Shown here one piece after another: positions 1-9,311 of a stretch of 64,000 nt of DNA. A program made the translations under genes and the position numbers. Position 1 is the stretch's first letter. Every line of letters begins with the position of its first letter. This DNA is from Alitabrizicola rongguiensis (GTDB lineage: Bacteria; Pseudomonadota; Alphaproteobacteria; Rhodobacterales; Rhodobacteraceae): contig NZ_JAKENF010000001.1 in assembly GCF_021491355.1 (NCBI RefSeq), forward strand, positions 62,001-126,000, in the 5' to 3' direction. The notes below the pieces were generated by a model, which saw only the letters and a list, made by a program, of their open reading frames with translations, did not search any database and was not told the origin of the DNA.

Positions 1-77
1 GACTAGCAGCTACGGATAAAGAAAACCCCCGGCCGGTTGTCCGGACGGAGGCTTGCCTGCTCGACGTTCTTTTGCGC

Positions 78-686
78 TCAGAGCGCGGCCATGACCCGCT
101 TCTTGGGCTGGCAATATTCCTGCGCCCGGGTCCAGGCCGCCATATCGGCGCGCTTGGAGGCATTGCGGAACGGCGCCCAGTCGCGACCGAGGCCCTGAGC
201 CCCGTTGCCGGCAACCATGCCATCGCGCTGCACCTGCACTGAGGCGATCTTGATCGCGCAGGCGAGGTTCTCGCTCCCATCCTTCAGCGCCGCCGTGCTC
301 TTGGCATCGCAGCCATACTGGCGCGCGGTCTGCGGGGAAATCTGCAGAAGCCCGATCCAGCGCCCGCCGCCGCCCGAGGCAGCCGGGTTCCAGGTGCTTT
401 CATGCTTGGCCAGAGCCGAGAAAACGCCCGTCCAGAACGCTTCGCGTTCGGCTTCGGTCGCATGGGTGTAGCCGGGGCACCAGGTATTTATGTCGCCCGG
501 GACAAGGGCGGGAAGGTTCGCCGCGTCTTCGTCGATCGCCGCGAGGGCTGTCTTGGTCCAGACGGTTGCTTCGGGCCGGTGATCCCACCGCATGGGTGGA
601 AGCGTGGAAGTGGTCTTGTCGGCGCAGCCCATCGGCAACGCGAGAATCGCACCCAGAAGTACCGCTCTGGTCAGTTTGAAAGCCAT
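78..686 (-). CDS. SLT-domain lytic transglycosylase, lipoprotein
   Basis: Predicted 202-residue outer-membrane or periplasmic lipoprotein that would cleave peptidoglycan glycan strands. The N-terminus is basic and then hydrophobic and ends in a lipobox (LPMGC, acyl Cys at residue 21). The rest resembles the SLT (soluble lytic transglycosylase) fold, with a probable catalytic Glu in KHESTWNP (E96) followed by the family-like GLLQISPQTARQYGC. I chose the ATG at 686 because the signal peptide begins there; an upstream in-frame start at 716 would add ten residues before it. It is divergent from gatB. The call is secure at domain level; the biological role (cell wall turnover or envelope assembly) is inferred. 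Confidence 0.85.
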   Translation of the reverse strand: MAFKLTRAVLLGAILALPMGCADKTTSTLPPMRWDHRPEATVWTKTALAAIDEDAANLPALVPGDINTWCPGYTHATEAEREAFWTGVFSALAKHESTWNPAASGGGGRWIGLLQISPQTARQYGCDAKSTAALKDGSENLACAIKIASVQVQRDGMVAGNGAQGLGRDWAPFRNASKRADMAAWTRAQEYCQPKKRVMAAL

Positions 687-900
687 TACCCAGCCTGTTG
701 TCGCATCGCGCCCCAAACGCGACCGGGCGAATTGGCCCGGATCAAGTCACTCACGCAACCCTTCAAACCGAAACAATCCGTGCGTCGGCGATTCTTTGCC
801 CGTCGCCGGTTTTGGCCTCTGCGAGAATCCGCCCATGCGCCCACCCTTGCCCCTAGACCTGCGCCTGCCTTAAAAGATCGCGAACCTTTCGGAGACGCCC

Positions 901-2412
901 ATGCTCGACCTCACCTATACCGCGCCTACGCCCAAGGTCATTTCCGGGGCCAAGCACGACTGGGAACTGGTGATCGGGATGGAGATCCACGCCCAGGTCT
1001 CGTCGAATGCCAAACTCTTCTCTGGCGCCTCGACCGCCTTCGGGGCGGAACCGAACTCCAACGTGGCATTCGTCGACGCCGCGATGCCGGGGATGCTGCC
1101 GGTCATCAACGAATTCTGCGTGGAACAGGCGGTGCGCACCGGTCTTGGCCTGAAGGCGGTCATCAACCTGACCTCGGCCTTCGACCGGAAGAACTATTTC
1201 TACCCCGACCTGCCGCAGGGCTACCAGATCAGCCAGCTTTACCACCCGATCGTCGGCGAGGGCGAAGTGCTGGTCGAGATGGGGCCGGGCGTGGCCCGCC
1301 GCGTCAGGATCGAGCGCATCCATCTGGAGCAGGACGCGGGCAAGTCGATCCATGACATGGACCCGACCCTGTCCTTCGTCGACTTCAACCGCACGGGTGT
1401 CGCGCTGATGGAGATCGTCAGCCGCCCCGACATCCGTGGCCCCGAAGAGGCGGCGGCCTATGTGACCAAGCTGCGCCAGATCCTGCGCTACTTGGGCACC
1501 TGCGACGGCAACATGCAGAACGGCAACCTCCGCGCTGACGTGAACGTCTCGGTCTGCCGGCCGGGTCAGTATGAGAAGTATCAGCAAACGCAGGATTTCT
1601 CGCATCTCGGCACGCGCTGCGAGATCAAGAACATGAACTCGATGCGGTTCATCCAGCAGGCGATCGAATACGAAGCGCGCCGCCAGATCGCGATTCTGGA
1701 GGATGGCGGCGAGGTGGTGCAGGAAACCCGCCTTTACGACCCCGACAAGGGCGAAACGCGCTCGATGCGGTCCAAGGAAGAGGCGCATGACTATCGCTAC
1801 TTCCCCGACCCCGACCTGCTGCCGCTCGAGATCGAACAGGCCTGGGTCGACCATATCCGCGAGACGATGCCGGAACTGCCGGACGCCAAGAAGGCACGCT
1901 TCATGGGCGATTTCGGGCTGACCGATTATGACGCCAACGTGCTGACCGCAGAACTCGACGCGGCAGCCTTCTTCGAAGCAGTGGCACAGGGTCGCGACGG
2001 CAAGCAGGCCGCGAACTGGGTCATCAACGAGCTGTTCGGCCGACTGAACAAGGAAGGCAAGTCGATCGCCGAAAGCCCGGTAACAACCGCGCAACTCGGT
2101 GGCGTCCTCGACCTGATCGCCAAGGGGGATATCTCGGGCAAGATGGCCAAGGACCTGTTCGAGATCCTCTGGACCGACGGCGGCGACCCGGCAGAGATCG
2201 CCGCGGCGCGGGGCATGAAGCAGGTCACCGACACCGGCGCCATCGAGGCGGCGGTGGACGAGATCATTGCGGCCAACCCGGCGCAGGTCGAGAAGGCAAA
2301 ACAGAACCCCAAACTCGCGGGATGGTTCACTGGCCAGGTTTTGAAAGCCACCGGTGGCAAGGCGAATCCGGCGGTGGTGAACGAGTTGGTGGCGAAGAAA
2401 CTCGGTCTCTGA
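901..2412 (+). CDS. gatB: Asp-tRNA(Asn)/Glu-tRNA(Gln) amidotransferase subunit B
   Basis: 503 residues, the normal length for GatB. GatB is the tRNA-binding and kinase subunit of GatCAB, which amidates Glu-tRNA(Gln) and Asp-tRNA(Asn) in the cytoplasm. The N-terminal catalytic core starts with the family hallmark (VIGMEIHAQ at about residues 28-36) and contains [19 protein letters not shown], typical of the GatB/PET112 family. The C-terminal third (from about 350) is the helical GatB/Yqey tail ending in [19 protein letters not shown] lies 7 bases before the ATG. gatA and gatC are not in the window, so the gene stands alone here, as is often seen in this group. A strong terminator follows. Confidence 0.97.
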   Translation: MLDLTYTAPTPKVISGAKHDWELVIGMEIHAQVSSNAKLFSGASTAFGAEPNSNVAFVDAAMPGMLPVINEFCVEQAVRTGLGLKAVINLTSAFDRKNYFYPDLPQGYQISQLYHPIVGEGEVLVEMGPGVARRVRIERIHLEQDAGKSIHDMDPTLSFVDFNRTGVALMEIVSRPDIRGPEEAAAYVTKLRQILRYLGTCDGNMQNGNLRADVNVSVCRPGQYEKYQQTQDFSHLGTRCEIKNMNSMRFIQQAIEYEARRQIAILEDGGEVVQETRLYDPDKGETRSMRSKEEAHDYRYFPDPDLLPLEIEQAWVDHIRETMPELPDAKKARFMGDFGLTDYDANVLTAELDAAAFFEAVAQGRDGKQAANWVINELFGRLNKEGKSIAESPVTTAQLGGVLDLIAKGDISGKMAKDLFEILWTDGGDPAEIAAARGMKQVTDTGAIEAAVDEIIAANPAQVEKAKQNPKLAGWFTGQVLKATGGKANPAVVNELVAKKLGL

Positions 2413-2421
2413 ACGAAAACG

Positions 2422-2447
2422 GGGCGGCCCCAGAGGGACCGCCCTTT
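2422..2447 (+). terminator. Rho-independent terminator of gatB
   Basis: GC-rich hairpin (GGGCGG with CCC inside, pairing with GGG and CCGCCC) that begins about ten bases after the gatB stop and runs into TTTACT. Confidence 0.75.
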
Positions 2448-2710
2448 ACTCGTCATGCAAACGTATTGCGCGAAACTCCGACGGTGGGCCGCTCGGGCGG
2501 GAGGAGGGATGCTCCCAAGCGGTGACCCTTGATCGTCGCGTAGGCTCTGTTTGACGGCGCAAGCGGGAGATTCAGCGGAATTTCCTAGAAATCCGGCGGT
2601 ATTCTCGTGATTTCGATGCCACGATTGGCGCCAATGGAAACGGCCGTCGCCCTGAAACCGGACTGGCGCCGGATCGGAAACGACTCTCTGCCGATCCCGA
2701 TGTTGCCGGC

Positions 2711-2740
2711 TTGGACAGATTGGCGCCGCCCCGCTATGGT
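2711..2740 (+). promoter_or_regulatory. Candidate sigma-70-type promoter for the DUF4177 gene
   Basis: TTGGAC (2711-2716), an 18-base spacer and TATGGT (2735-2740), ending 27 bases before the ATG at 2768. It is a fair match to the housekeeping consensus; no other evidence. Confidence 0.4.
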
Positions 2741-2767
2741 CTCGCCGTCCCTCAAGGTGAGTCGCTC

Positions 2768-3151
2768 ATGCCCGTCTACGAATACAAGGTCGTGCCTGCC
2801 CCCCAGAAAGGCGAGAAAGCCAAGGGTGCCAAGACCACAGCCGACCGCTTTGCCGTGGCATTGACCGGCCTGATGAACCAGCTTGGCCGCGATGGCTGGG
2901 ACTATGTCCGCGCCGATACCCTGCCCTGCGAGGAACGCACGGGCTTTACCGGGCGGACGACGACCACATACCAGAACATGCTGGTCTTCCGCCGCGTGGT
3001 CGAAGCGGCACCCGTCGCGCAGCCCGAGGTGAAACCAGCGCTCTCCGCCTATGCACCCGAGGGCGCTGCCCCGCGCCTGACGCTGCCGGACGATCAGGTG
3101 GCGCCTGTTCCGGGTCTTGGCCCGGCGGGCAAGGATGTCGCGGCGGAATAG
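2768..3151 (+). CDS. DUF4177 domain-containing protein
   Basis: 127 residues. The first ~80 form a small alpha/beta domain with MPVYEYKVV at the start and GRDGWDYVRADTLPCEER in the middle, the pattern of DUF4177 proteins (function unknown). The rest, after residue ~85, is a low-complexity Pro/Ala tail. The start at 2768 is preferred over an upstream frame because the family begins at this YEYKVV segment and AAGGTGAG precedes it. It is convergent with bolA, with two bases between the stop codons. It should be cytoplasmic, as no signal peptide or membrane segment is present. Confidence 0.8.
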   Translation: MPVYEYKVVPAPQKGEKAKGAKTTADRFAVALTGLMNQLGRDGWDYVRADTLPCEERTGFTGRTTTTYQNMLVFRRVVEAAPVAQPEVKPALSAYAPEGAAPRLTLPDDQVAPVPGLGPAGKDVAAE

Positions 3152-3153
3152 GA

Positions 3154-3423
3154 CTAGCCGCTGATCTCCAGCGCAAGCGCGTGGACGCGCCCGGTGATTC
3201 CGGGGCCAAGAGCGGCATGGACGGCGCGATGGCGCTCGATCCTGCTCATCGGGCCAAAGGCAGGTGCAGCGATCGCGATGCGGAAATGGCTTTCGCCTGA
3301 CCCGTCATCGCCGGCATGTCCGGCATGGCGGTGGCTTTCGTTGACGATTTCGAGCCGCGTCGGCGCGAAAGCCGCCTGCAGCTTTTCGCGCATCTCGTCC
3401 GCAACCGGAATTTTCATCGTCAT
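3154..3423 (-). CDS. bolA: BolA family protein
   Basis: 89 residues. BolA proteins partner monothiol glutaredoxins in iron-sulfur cluster trafficking and affect cell shape and stress responses. The sequence shows the BolA signature: MREKLQAAFAP, then NESHRHAGH and the C-terminal FGPMSRIERHRAVHAAL followed by GRVHALALEI. I chose the ATG at 3423 (MTMKIP); the ATG two codons later is equally possible. It is divergent from the J-domain gene at 3496, an arrangement I recall from other Rhodobacterales next to cobS. Confidence 0.92.
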   Translation of the reverse strand: MTMKIPVADEMREKLQAAFAPTRLEIVNESHRHAGHAGDDGSGESHFRIAIAAPAFGPMSRIERHRAVHAALGPGITGRVHALALEISG

Positions 3424-3495
3424 TTCCCCTGTCAAGACCTTCAATCCCGCGCCGGAACCCCTAAACTCTTGCGTCCGAGTCGGAAAGGCAAGCGC

Positions 3496-4131
3496 ATGAC
3501 GAACCGTCCCCCCTTCGAATTCGACATCCGCGTCTCGGCGGACAAGAAGCGCCGCAAGACGGGTCGTCGGGGTATGTCCGGCGCCTTCGAGACGGGCGGT
3601 CGCCCCTGCGATCATCCCGGCTGCAAGGAAGAAGGCCAGTATCGCGCGCCAAAGTCACCGGACCTACTCGACGAGTTCTGGTGGTTCTGCCGCGACCATG
3701 TTCGCGAGTACAACCTGAAGTGGAACTTCTTCCAGGGCACCTCGGACGAGGAGTTCCAGAAGTTCCTCGACAAGGACCGTGTCTGGGGCCGCGACACGCA
3801 GCCCTTCGGCAAGCGCCCCGACGAAGGTCGCGCCTGGTCCCGCCTCGGGGTGAACGATCCGATGTCGCTTCTTGGCGACAAGGCCACCCAGAACCCCGGC
3901 AAGCCGACCGGCAACGCGACCCGCAAGCTGCCGGCGCAGGAACGGAAGGCGCTGGAGATCCTCGATGCGCGCGATACCTGGACCCGGACGGAAATCCGCA
4001 AGCAATACAAGAGCCTGGTGAAGGATCTTCACCCAGACATGAACGGCGGCAACCGCGCCGACGAAGAGCGTCTGCAAGAGGTCGTCTGGGCCTGGGACCA
4101 GATCAAGGAAAGCCGCTACTTCCGCGAGTGA
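3496..4131 (+). CDS. J-domain (DnaJ-like) protein
   Basis: 211 residues with a C-terminal J domain (about 150-211) carrying the essential HPD tripeptide (H179-P180-D181 in KDLHPDMNGG). It should stimulate an Hsp70/DnaK partner. The N-terminal ~140 residues are not the G/F or zinc-finger parts of classical DnaJ. They contain CDHPGCKEEGQYRAPKSP and a WWFCRDHVREYN segment, so a Cys/His metal site is possible. The start at 3496 follows AAAGGCAAGCGC. The gene shares a divergent promoter region with bolA. Its usual neighbour in this group is cobS, here about 2.7 kb downstream. Confidence 0.88.
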   Translation: MTNRPPFEFDIRVSADKKRRKTGRRGMSGAFETGGRPCDHPGCKEEGQYRAPKSPDLLDEFWWFCRDHVREYNLKWNFFQGTSDEEFQKFLDKDRVWGRDTQPFGKRPDEGRAWSRLGVNDPMSLLGDKATQNPGKPTGNATRKLPAQERKALEILDARDTWTRTEIRKQYKSLVKDLHPDMNGGNRADEERLQEVVWAWDQIKESRYFRE

Positions 4132-4144
4132 GCTGCAGCGGGGG

Positions 4145-5044
4145 TCATGTCACCCCCTCGATGCGGCGGGCCTCGCCATCGCGGAACCAGGCAAGGGCGA
4201 CCTTGATGAAGGCTGCCACGCGCGGCTTGCGGCGGGCCTCTGGCGTGGTGACCAGCCACATTTGGCTGGTCAGCTCGGGAATGGGGCCAAAACACAGGCA
4301 TAAGGTCTTTTCCTGGAGGGCCGAGACCACTGGCAGAATGCCGATGCCAAGGCCCGCATGAAGGATGTTGGCCATGTTCGGCACGGAACTTGCGACACCA
4401 GAGATCCGCGACGGATCAACATGGCGCATGAACCATTCGTTCGCCGGCCCGGCCCCGATTGCTCCACTCAGCGCCACGACGGGAAAGCTGCGTATATCCT
4501 CCATGCAGGCCGGCATCCCATGCCTTTGGGCAAAGGCTGGGCTGCAATAGACGCCCCATTGATGCTGATGCACCAGATCGAACGCATGGCTCTGATCCGG
4601 TTCGGCAAAACCGGCGCGGAAGACGACATCAGCCTCGCCAGCATGCAGGTCAAACCGCTTTTCGGACCCGTCATATTCGACCAGGACATCGGGATAGCGG
4701 CCGCGGAACGCCTCGATGATCGGCGCCACGAACAGGACACCCACCGTCTGCGGCGCCGTGATCTTCAGGGTTCCCCGCAGCGACCTGCGCAGCTTCTCGG
4801 CCTCGACCAGCACGCGGCCCGCCTCGGGCTCCATCGGCGCCGCCACGTCGGCGATGGCCCGCCCCTGTTCCGTCAGGGCGAAGCCTCGGGTCGAGCGATC
4901 GAATAGCACCAGATTGAGATCGTGTTCGAGCACGTCCATGCGCCGGTTCACGGTGGACTGGTTGACACCCTGCTCGATGGCGGCCGCGCGGATAGATCCG
5001 GTCCGCGCCACGGCAAGAAACAGCTTCAGGTCGTTCCAGTCCAT
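4145..5044 (-). CDS. LysR family transcriptional regulator
   Basis: 299 residues, a typical LysR length. The N-terminal winged helix-turn-helix (about 1-60) reads MDWNDLKLFLAVARTGS and QGVNQSTVNRRMDVLE. The remainder is the two-lobed effector-binding domain (about 90-290). It is divergent from the sulfotransferase gene with 120 bases between them, the classic arrangement in which a LysR protein controls itself and the divergent gene. A 16-base dyad just upstream is a good candidate operator. The effector is unknown. Confidence 0.92.
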   Translation of the reverse strand: MDWNDLKLFLAVARTGSIRAAAIEQGVNQSTVNRRMDVLEHDLNLVLFDRSTRGFALTEQGRAIADVAAPMEPEAGRVLVEAEKLRRSLRGTLKITAPQTVGVLFVAPIIEAFRGRYPDVLVEYDGSEKRFDLHAGEADVVFRAGFAEPDQSHAFDLVHQHQWGVYCSPAFAQRHGMPACMEDIRSFPVVALSGAIGAGPANEWFMRHVDPSRISGVASSVPNMANILHAGLGIGILPVVSALQEKTLCLCFGPIPELTSQMWLVTTPEARRKPRVAAFIKVALAWFRDGEARRIEGVT

Positions 5045-5057
5045 GTTGGGAAGGCCC

Positions 5058-5073
5058 TTTGCAATTCTGCAAA
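5058..5073. promoter_or_regulatory. Candidate LysR operator between regulator and sulfotransferase
   Basis: Perfect dyad TTTGCA-ATTC-TGCAAA, 14 bases upstream of the LysR start. It fits the general LysR T-N11-A architecture and is the only clear dyad in this divergent intergenic region. Confidence 0.5.
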
Positions 5074-5164
5074 ACCGAAACCCATTTGGAGGAATATGTC
5101 ACCCCCGGCTCGTGATGCACAGTGGGTTCATTCTCCGATACCTCGTCAGAAAAGGACGCCCGCC

Positions 5165-6079
5165 ATGCCGACCCTGCCCGTCAAGACCCGCGAGATGCAC
5201 AACCATCACTTCGACAGCACCATCTGGAACGACTTCGCCTTCCGCCCCGATGACATCATCCTGGCCACCTATGCCAAGTCAGGGACCACCTGGATGCAGC
5301 AGATCGTCGGGCAGATCCTGTTCGACGGGGCCGAGGGGCTGAACCTTGCCGCGATGAGCCCGTGGATGGACCTGCGCGTGCCACCGAAAGAAGTGAAGCT
5401 GGCCGAGGTCGAGGCCCAGGCCCATCGCCGCTTCCTCAAGACCCACCTGCCGGTCGACGCGCTCGTCTTCTCCCCCGAGGCCAAATACATCTATATCGGC
5501 CGCGATGGTCGCGACATGGTCTGGAGCCTGCACAACCACCACAGTCGCGCCAACGAACACTGGTATGGCGCCCTGAACGACACGCCCGGCCGCGTCGGTC
5601 CGCCCATCGGCAAGCCGAATCCGGATCAGCGCGAGTATTTCCTGGACTGGCTCGAGAATGATGGCGCGCCCTTCTGGTCCTACTGGGACAATGTCCGCAC
5701 CTGGTGGGCGATCCGCGACCTGCCGAACGTTCTGGTCGTCCATTTCCAGGACCTGAAAGATGATCTTCCCGGTGAGATCGCGCGGATCGCCGCCTTCCTC
5801 GGGGCAAAGCCGGACGCCGAAACGCTCCAGCGCATCACGAGCCACTGCACCTTCGACTACATGAAATCCCATGCCGACGAGGTGGCACCACTCGGCGGGG
5901 CGCTTTGGGAAGGCGGTGGGGACAGCTTCATCCACAAGGGCACGAATGGCCGCTGGCGCGACATGCTCACGGCAGAGGACGTGGCCGCCTACGAGGCGCG
6001 CGCCCTCGCGGAACTCGGACCGGACTGCGCCCGGTGGCTGGCCAGTGGCAGCCTTGCCGGTCGGAGAGCGGCCGCCTGA
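5165..6079 (+). CDS. Sulfotransferase family protein (PAPS-dependent)
   Basis: 304 residues, cytosolic, with the cofactor motifs of the SULT1-like (eukaryotic-type) sulfotransferase family. The 5'-phosphosulfate loop is YAKSGTTWM (residues 36-44), the likely catalytic His is in FLKTHLP (H94), and the 3'-phosphate region is IGRDGRDMVWS (about 111-121). A late KGTNGRWRD segment matches the conserved C-terminal GxxGxW element. It would transfer sulfate from PAPS to a hydroxyl or amine of a small molecule, but the acceptor cannot be read from sequence. The start at 5165 follows AAAAGGA. It is divergent from a LysR regulator that probably controls it. Confidence 0.92.
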   Translation: MPTLPVKTREMHNHHFDSTIWNDFAFRPDDIILATYAKSGTTWMQQIVGQILFDGAEGLNLAAMSPWMDLRVPPKEVKLAEVEAQAHRRFLKTHLPVDALVFSPEAKYIYIGRDGRDMVWSLHNHHSRANEHWYGALNDTPGRVGPPIGKPNPDQREYFLDWLENDGAPFWSYWDNVRTWWAIRDLPNVLVVHFQDLKDDLPGEIARIAAFLGAKPDAETLQRITSHCTFDYMKSHADEVAPLGGALWEGGGDSFIHKGTNGRWRDMLTAEDVAAYEARALAELGPDCARWLASGSLAGRRAAA

Positions 6080-6100
6080 AGGACCACGGCGACGGGATGA

Positions 6101-6127
6101 GAAAAGGGGGCCGTGAGCCCCCTTTTC
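6101..6127. terminator. Bidirectional terminator between sulfotransferase and msrB
   Basis: AAAAGGGGGC, loop CGTGA, GCCCCCTTTT: a stem flanked by an A run on the left and a T run on the right, so it can terminate both convergent genes. Confidence 0.8.
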
Positions 6128-6140
6128 CTTGCCCTGGCCA

Positions 6141-6608
6141 TCAGGCGGGCACGAATACCAACGCAAGGCCATTCATGCAGTATCGCAGACCGGTAGGCGG
6201 CGGCCCATCGTCGAAGACATGGCCCAGATGCCCGCCGCACCGGCGGCAATGAACCTCGGTCCGGATCGAGAGCCAGCCTTTGTCCTCGCGCGTGGCGACG
6301 GCATCCGACAGGGGCTGCCAGAAGCTCGGCCAACCGGTGCCGCTGTCATACTTGGCCTTCGACGAGAACAGCGGCAGGTCGCAGCCGGCGCAGTGATAGA
6401 GGCCCGCGCGTTTCTCGTGGTCGAGCGGGCTCGATCCGGCACGCTCGGTCTCTTCCTGGCGCAGCACGGCATATTGGCCGGGGGTCAATCGAGCGCGCCA
6501 CTCGGCATCGGTCAGGGTGAATTCGAAGCTGTCGCTTGCAGAGGCCGGCCGGATTGCGGCCAACGCCGACAGGGTCAAGCCGAGCCACAGAAAGGAACGC
6601 CGCTGCAT
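6141..6608 (-). CDS. msrB: Exported methionine-R-sulfoxide reductase
   Basis: 155 residues with the MsrB fold: zinc-ligand pairs CAGC (C73, C76) and CRRC (C121, C124) and the catalytic Cys in LRYCMNG (C144). A QRRSFLWL motif followed by a short hydrophobic stretch and PASA looks like a Tat-type signal peptide, so the enzyme probably repairs oxidised methionine in the periplasm. I chose the ATG at 6608 because GGAG sits 8 bases before it; the ATG at 6614 is too close to that site. The enzyme is usually NTQ/thioredoxin-linked, and its reductant here is unknown. Confidence 0.92.
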   Translation of the reverse strand: MQRRSFLWLGLTLSALAAIRPASASDSFEFTLTDAEWRARLTPGQYAVLRQEETERAGSSPLDHEKRAGLYHCAGCDLPLFSSKAKYDSGTGWPSFWQPLSDAVATREDKGWLSIRTEVHCRRCGGHLGHVFDDGPPPTGLRYCMNGLALVFVPA

Positions 6609-6782
6609 CGTCATCACTCCGAAAAGAGGGGCCGCCCGATGCTGCCCCGATCCCTTGTCCATACGTGGCGGTTGCCCCCCCGTTTCATCGTTCACGCAAA
6701 CGGGAATGCCATCACCTCGATCTCCTGCGACCGCCTTCCCCTTGAACCCCCCGCCGATATGTTCCATCAAACGGGCTGACCA

Positions 6783-6801
6783 GCATGCCGGCGTGGCATG
6801 C
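6783..6801. promoter_or_regulatory. Inverted repeat upstream of cobS
   Basis: Perfect 7-base arms GCATGCC and GGCATGC around GGCGT, ending 12 bases before the cobS ATG. It could be an operator or an mRNA hairpin near the ribosome site. It does not resemble a cobalamin riboswitch. Confidence 0.35.
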
Positions 6802-6813
6802 CCAAGTTAGCTC

Positions 6814-7800
6814 ATGGCGGACGGAATGCTCGACACAACTGCGAAACCCACCGAGGAAATCTCTGTCCGCGACGTGTTCGGCATCGACACGGACATGAAG
6901 GTGAAGGCCTTCCCCGAGCGCTCGGAGCGGGTGCCGGAGATCGACCCGACCTACAAATTCGACCCGGACACCACGCTCGCCATCCTTGCAGGCTTTGCCT
7001 ACAACCGCCGCGTGATGATCCAGGGCTATCACGGCACCGGCAAGTCCACCCATATCGAGCAGGTCGCCGCGCGGCTGAACTGGCCCTGCGTTCGGGTGAA
7101 CCTCGACAGCCATATCAGCCGCATCGACCTGATCGGCAAGGACGCGATCAAGCTGCGCGACGGCAAGCAGGTGACAGAGTTCCACGAAGGCATCCTGCCC
7201 TGGGCCCTGCGCAACCCGGTGGCCATCGTCTTCGACGAATACGATGCAGGCCGCGCCGACGTGATGTTCGTGATCCAGCGCGTGCTGGAGCATGATGGCA
7301 AGCTGACGCTTCTGGACCAGAACGAGATCATCACGCCGAACCCCTATTTCCGGCTGTTCGCCACCTCGAACACCGTGGGCCTGGGCGACACGACCGGCCT
7401 CTATCACGGCGTCCAGCAGATCAACCAGGCGCAGATGGACCGCTGGAGCCTTGTCGCCACCCTGAACTACCTCAGCCACGACGCCGAAGCCGCGATCGTG
7501 CTGGCGAAAGCCCCGCACTACAACACCGAGAAGGGCCGCAAGACCATCAGCCAGATGGTGACCGTGGCCGACCTGACCCGCACGGCCTTCATGAACGGCG
7601 ACCTCTCGACCGTCATGTCGCCGCGCACGGTCATCACCTGGGCCCAGAACGCCGAGATCTTCCGCAATGTCGGCTATGCCTTCCGGCTGACCTTCCTGAA
7701 CAAATGCGACGAGCTGGAACGCCAGACCGTAGCCGAGTTCTACCAGCGCTGCTTTGCCGAGGAACTGCCGGAAAGCGCCGCCAGCATGGCGATGCGGTAA
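6814..7800 (+). CDS. cobS: Aerobic cobaltochelatase subunit CobS
   Basis: 328 residues. CobS is the AAA+ subunit of the CobNST chelatase, which inserts cobalt into hydrogenobyrinic acid a,c-diamide in aerobic B12 synthesis. Walker A is GYHGTGKS (about 71-78) and Walker B is IVFDEYDAG (about 138-146). The N-terminal [18 protein letters not shown] segment is typical of CobS. An ATG at 6826 (MLDTT) is an alternative start. cobT lies 3.9 kb downstream on the same strand, separated by unrelated genes, and cobN is not in the window. Confidence 0.96.
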   Translation: MADGMLDTTAKPTEEISVRDVFGIDTDMKVKAFPERSERVPEIDPTYKFDPDTTLAILAGFAYNRRVMIQGYHGTGKSTHIEQVAARLNWPCVRVNLDSHISRIDLIGKDAIKLRDGKQVTEFHEGILPWALRNPVAIVFDEYDAGRADVMFVIQRVLEHDGKLTLLDQNEIITPNPYFRLFATSNTVGLGDTTGLYHGVQQINQAQMDRWSLVATLNYLSHDAEAAIVLAKAPHYNTEKGRKTISQMVTVADLTRTAFMNGDLSTVMSPRTVITWAQNAEIFRNVGYAFRLTFLNKCDELERQTVAEFYQRCFAEELPESAASMAMR

Positions 7801-8126
7801 CGGATCCGGATTCACTTCATGTCAGTCACGACACCGCCCCTGCCGGGCGGTGTTTTGGTTTCCGTGGCAGACGCGGTGGAGGGATGGCAGCACGGCGCAA
7901 CTGAACTTGCTGATACTGGAAATCGACCAAAGCACCATGCCGCCACCTGTCATCTTGGAGATGCTTTGCCCTCCGCGCATGATGCAAATGCACTATTTGC
8001 GCAGATTTTTCTGCTGGACTTGTGGTCGCTAGCCAGCGGCCGGCACCGCCTCAGGTGCAATTTCCCGGCAACCCTTAGCGAAAGCGTGTAGCCTGACGGC
8101 AGTCGATTGGTGAATCGGTATTCGTG
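7801..8126. other. Intergenic region between cobS and the LuxR-type gene
   Basis: About 325 bases. After the cobS terminator nothing coding is evident. The sequence is less GC-rich than the flanking genes, with several short TGC/GCA repeats around 7980-8000. No promoter consensus was convincing. Confidence 0.5.
7831..7856 (+). terminator. Rho-independent terminator of cobS
   Basis: ACACCGCCC, loop CTGCC, GGGCGGTGT, then TTTGGTTT. It shows cobS is not co-transcribed with cobT. Confidence 0.8.
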
Positions 8127-9283
8127 ATGCTGAACGGGAAAGCAGCGCGCCGCCTTGTTGAAGTCATCCACCGTGCGGCGCTCGACCCAAGTTGCTGGCA
8201 GCTCGTAGTCGACGAACTTCATTGGGCAAACGAAGAGAGTCCGATCGCTCTGCACCAGCTGTACTCCCGCACCGGGCAGATTGTGACCAGCGCAGCTTCT
8301 GGTTTTGATCCCGGCTACGTAACCACCTATGTCGAACACTATTCACTGCTGTCACCGTGGATCGAGTGTTTTCGGGCCTATCCCGAACGCCGGGCCTTGC
8401 TTGTGTCCGAGATGGGGCTGCCTGCCGATTACGAAAGGGGCGCGTTCTACAACGAATGGGTCGTTCCGCAAGACATTCGTTTCGGCGCGTCGATCCGCAC
8501 CAGAGGAGTTGGATCGCGCGCGTTGATCGCGGGGATAAGTACGCGGGCGCGTGACAGGGACAGGATGGAACGGGTCTCGCAACGCCTTCTGACCTGGCTC
8601 GAACCACACCTCGCACACGCCCTTGCGGTGAACGAAGAGATTGCACGCCTGACGGCCAATTCGATGTTGAAGCCGACCGACGGGGCAATGCCTTCACCTG
8701 CAGCGGGCGGCATCCTCATTGTGACGACACAACACCTACTCTGCTGGGCCGATGCCGGTGCAGTGCCCTTGTTCGGTGAGGTAGTGCGAGTCGCCCCATC
8801 TGGGCGACTTGGCTTCGTCGATCCACTGATCCAGACTTGGTTCGAAGTACTGACCGCTTTTTTCGATGTCCCCTACCGGTCCGCGCGAGGGCTTGGGTTG
8901 GAGATCGAAATGCGCCGTGGACAGCAAGCATGGACGATCCGGGCGCTTCAGTGTACGATCAGACTGCCGCAACCGTTTCCTTTCCCGACCTGATGATGAG
9001 CTTGCGGCCACCCGGCGGCCGCGCGCTGGCACTTGTGATTGCGCCTCGAGAGCCAGATCACGGCCCGTCCGGCTTCCTGCGCCGCTGCTTCCATCTGTCC
9101 GAGGCCGAAGAGGAAGTCGCGCTTTGTCTTGCTGATGGGCTGGACACCGAGGAAATCGCAAGCCTAAGGCAGGTCAGCCGCAACACGATCCGCAACCAGA
9201 TCCAGTCAGTTCTGACCAAGCTTGGCGCGCGCAATCGCGGCGACGTGGTGAGGATCGTGTCGCAGGTCCCCCGGAAAGGCTGA
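8127..9283 (+). pseudogene. LuxR-family (HTH) transcriptional regulator, frame broken
   Basis: Two overlapping frames together make one ~385-residue regulator. The first (from the ATG at 8127; a GTG sits at 8124) gives the N-terminal ~280 residues, beginning MLNGKAARRLVEVIHRAALDP and reading to WTIRALQ near 8951. The second carries SLRPPGGRALALVIAP and a clear LuxR helix-turn-helix: LSEAEEEVALCLADGLDTEE, then VSRNTIRNQIQSVLTKLGA, ending at 9283. Switching frames by one missing base (or two extra) at about 8950-8954 restores WTIRALQ followed by YDQTAATVSFPDL without a stop. So it is either a recent pseudogene or a sequencing/assembly error. The first frame alone ends at 8993 without a DNA-binding domain. 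It lies directly upstream of the racemase homologue. Confidence 0.75.
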
Positions 9284-9311
9284 TATTGTCTCCGCATCGG
9301 GAGGAGACATC

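Larger units (their letters stand above)
2413..2767. other. Intergenic region between gatB and the DUF4177 gene
   Basis: 355 bases without a convincing gene. It holds the gatB terminator at its left end, a 13-base perfect palindrome (ATTTCCTAGAAAT, 2580-2592) and a plausible promoter at 2711-2740. Open frames here have poor codon use and no good start. Confidence 0.6.

Noticed and set aside
901-2094. Minus-strand open frame opposite gatB
   Set aside because: Antisense shadow without motifs.
6615-6813. Cobalamin riboswitch upstream of cobS
   Set aside because: No B12-box-like sequence was seen; only a short inverted repeat at 6783-6801.
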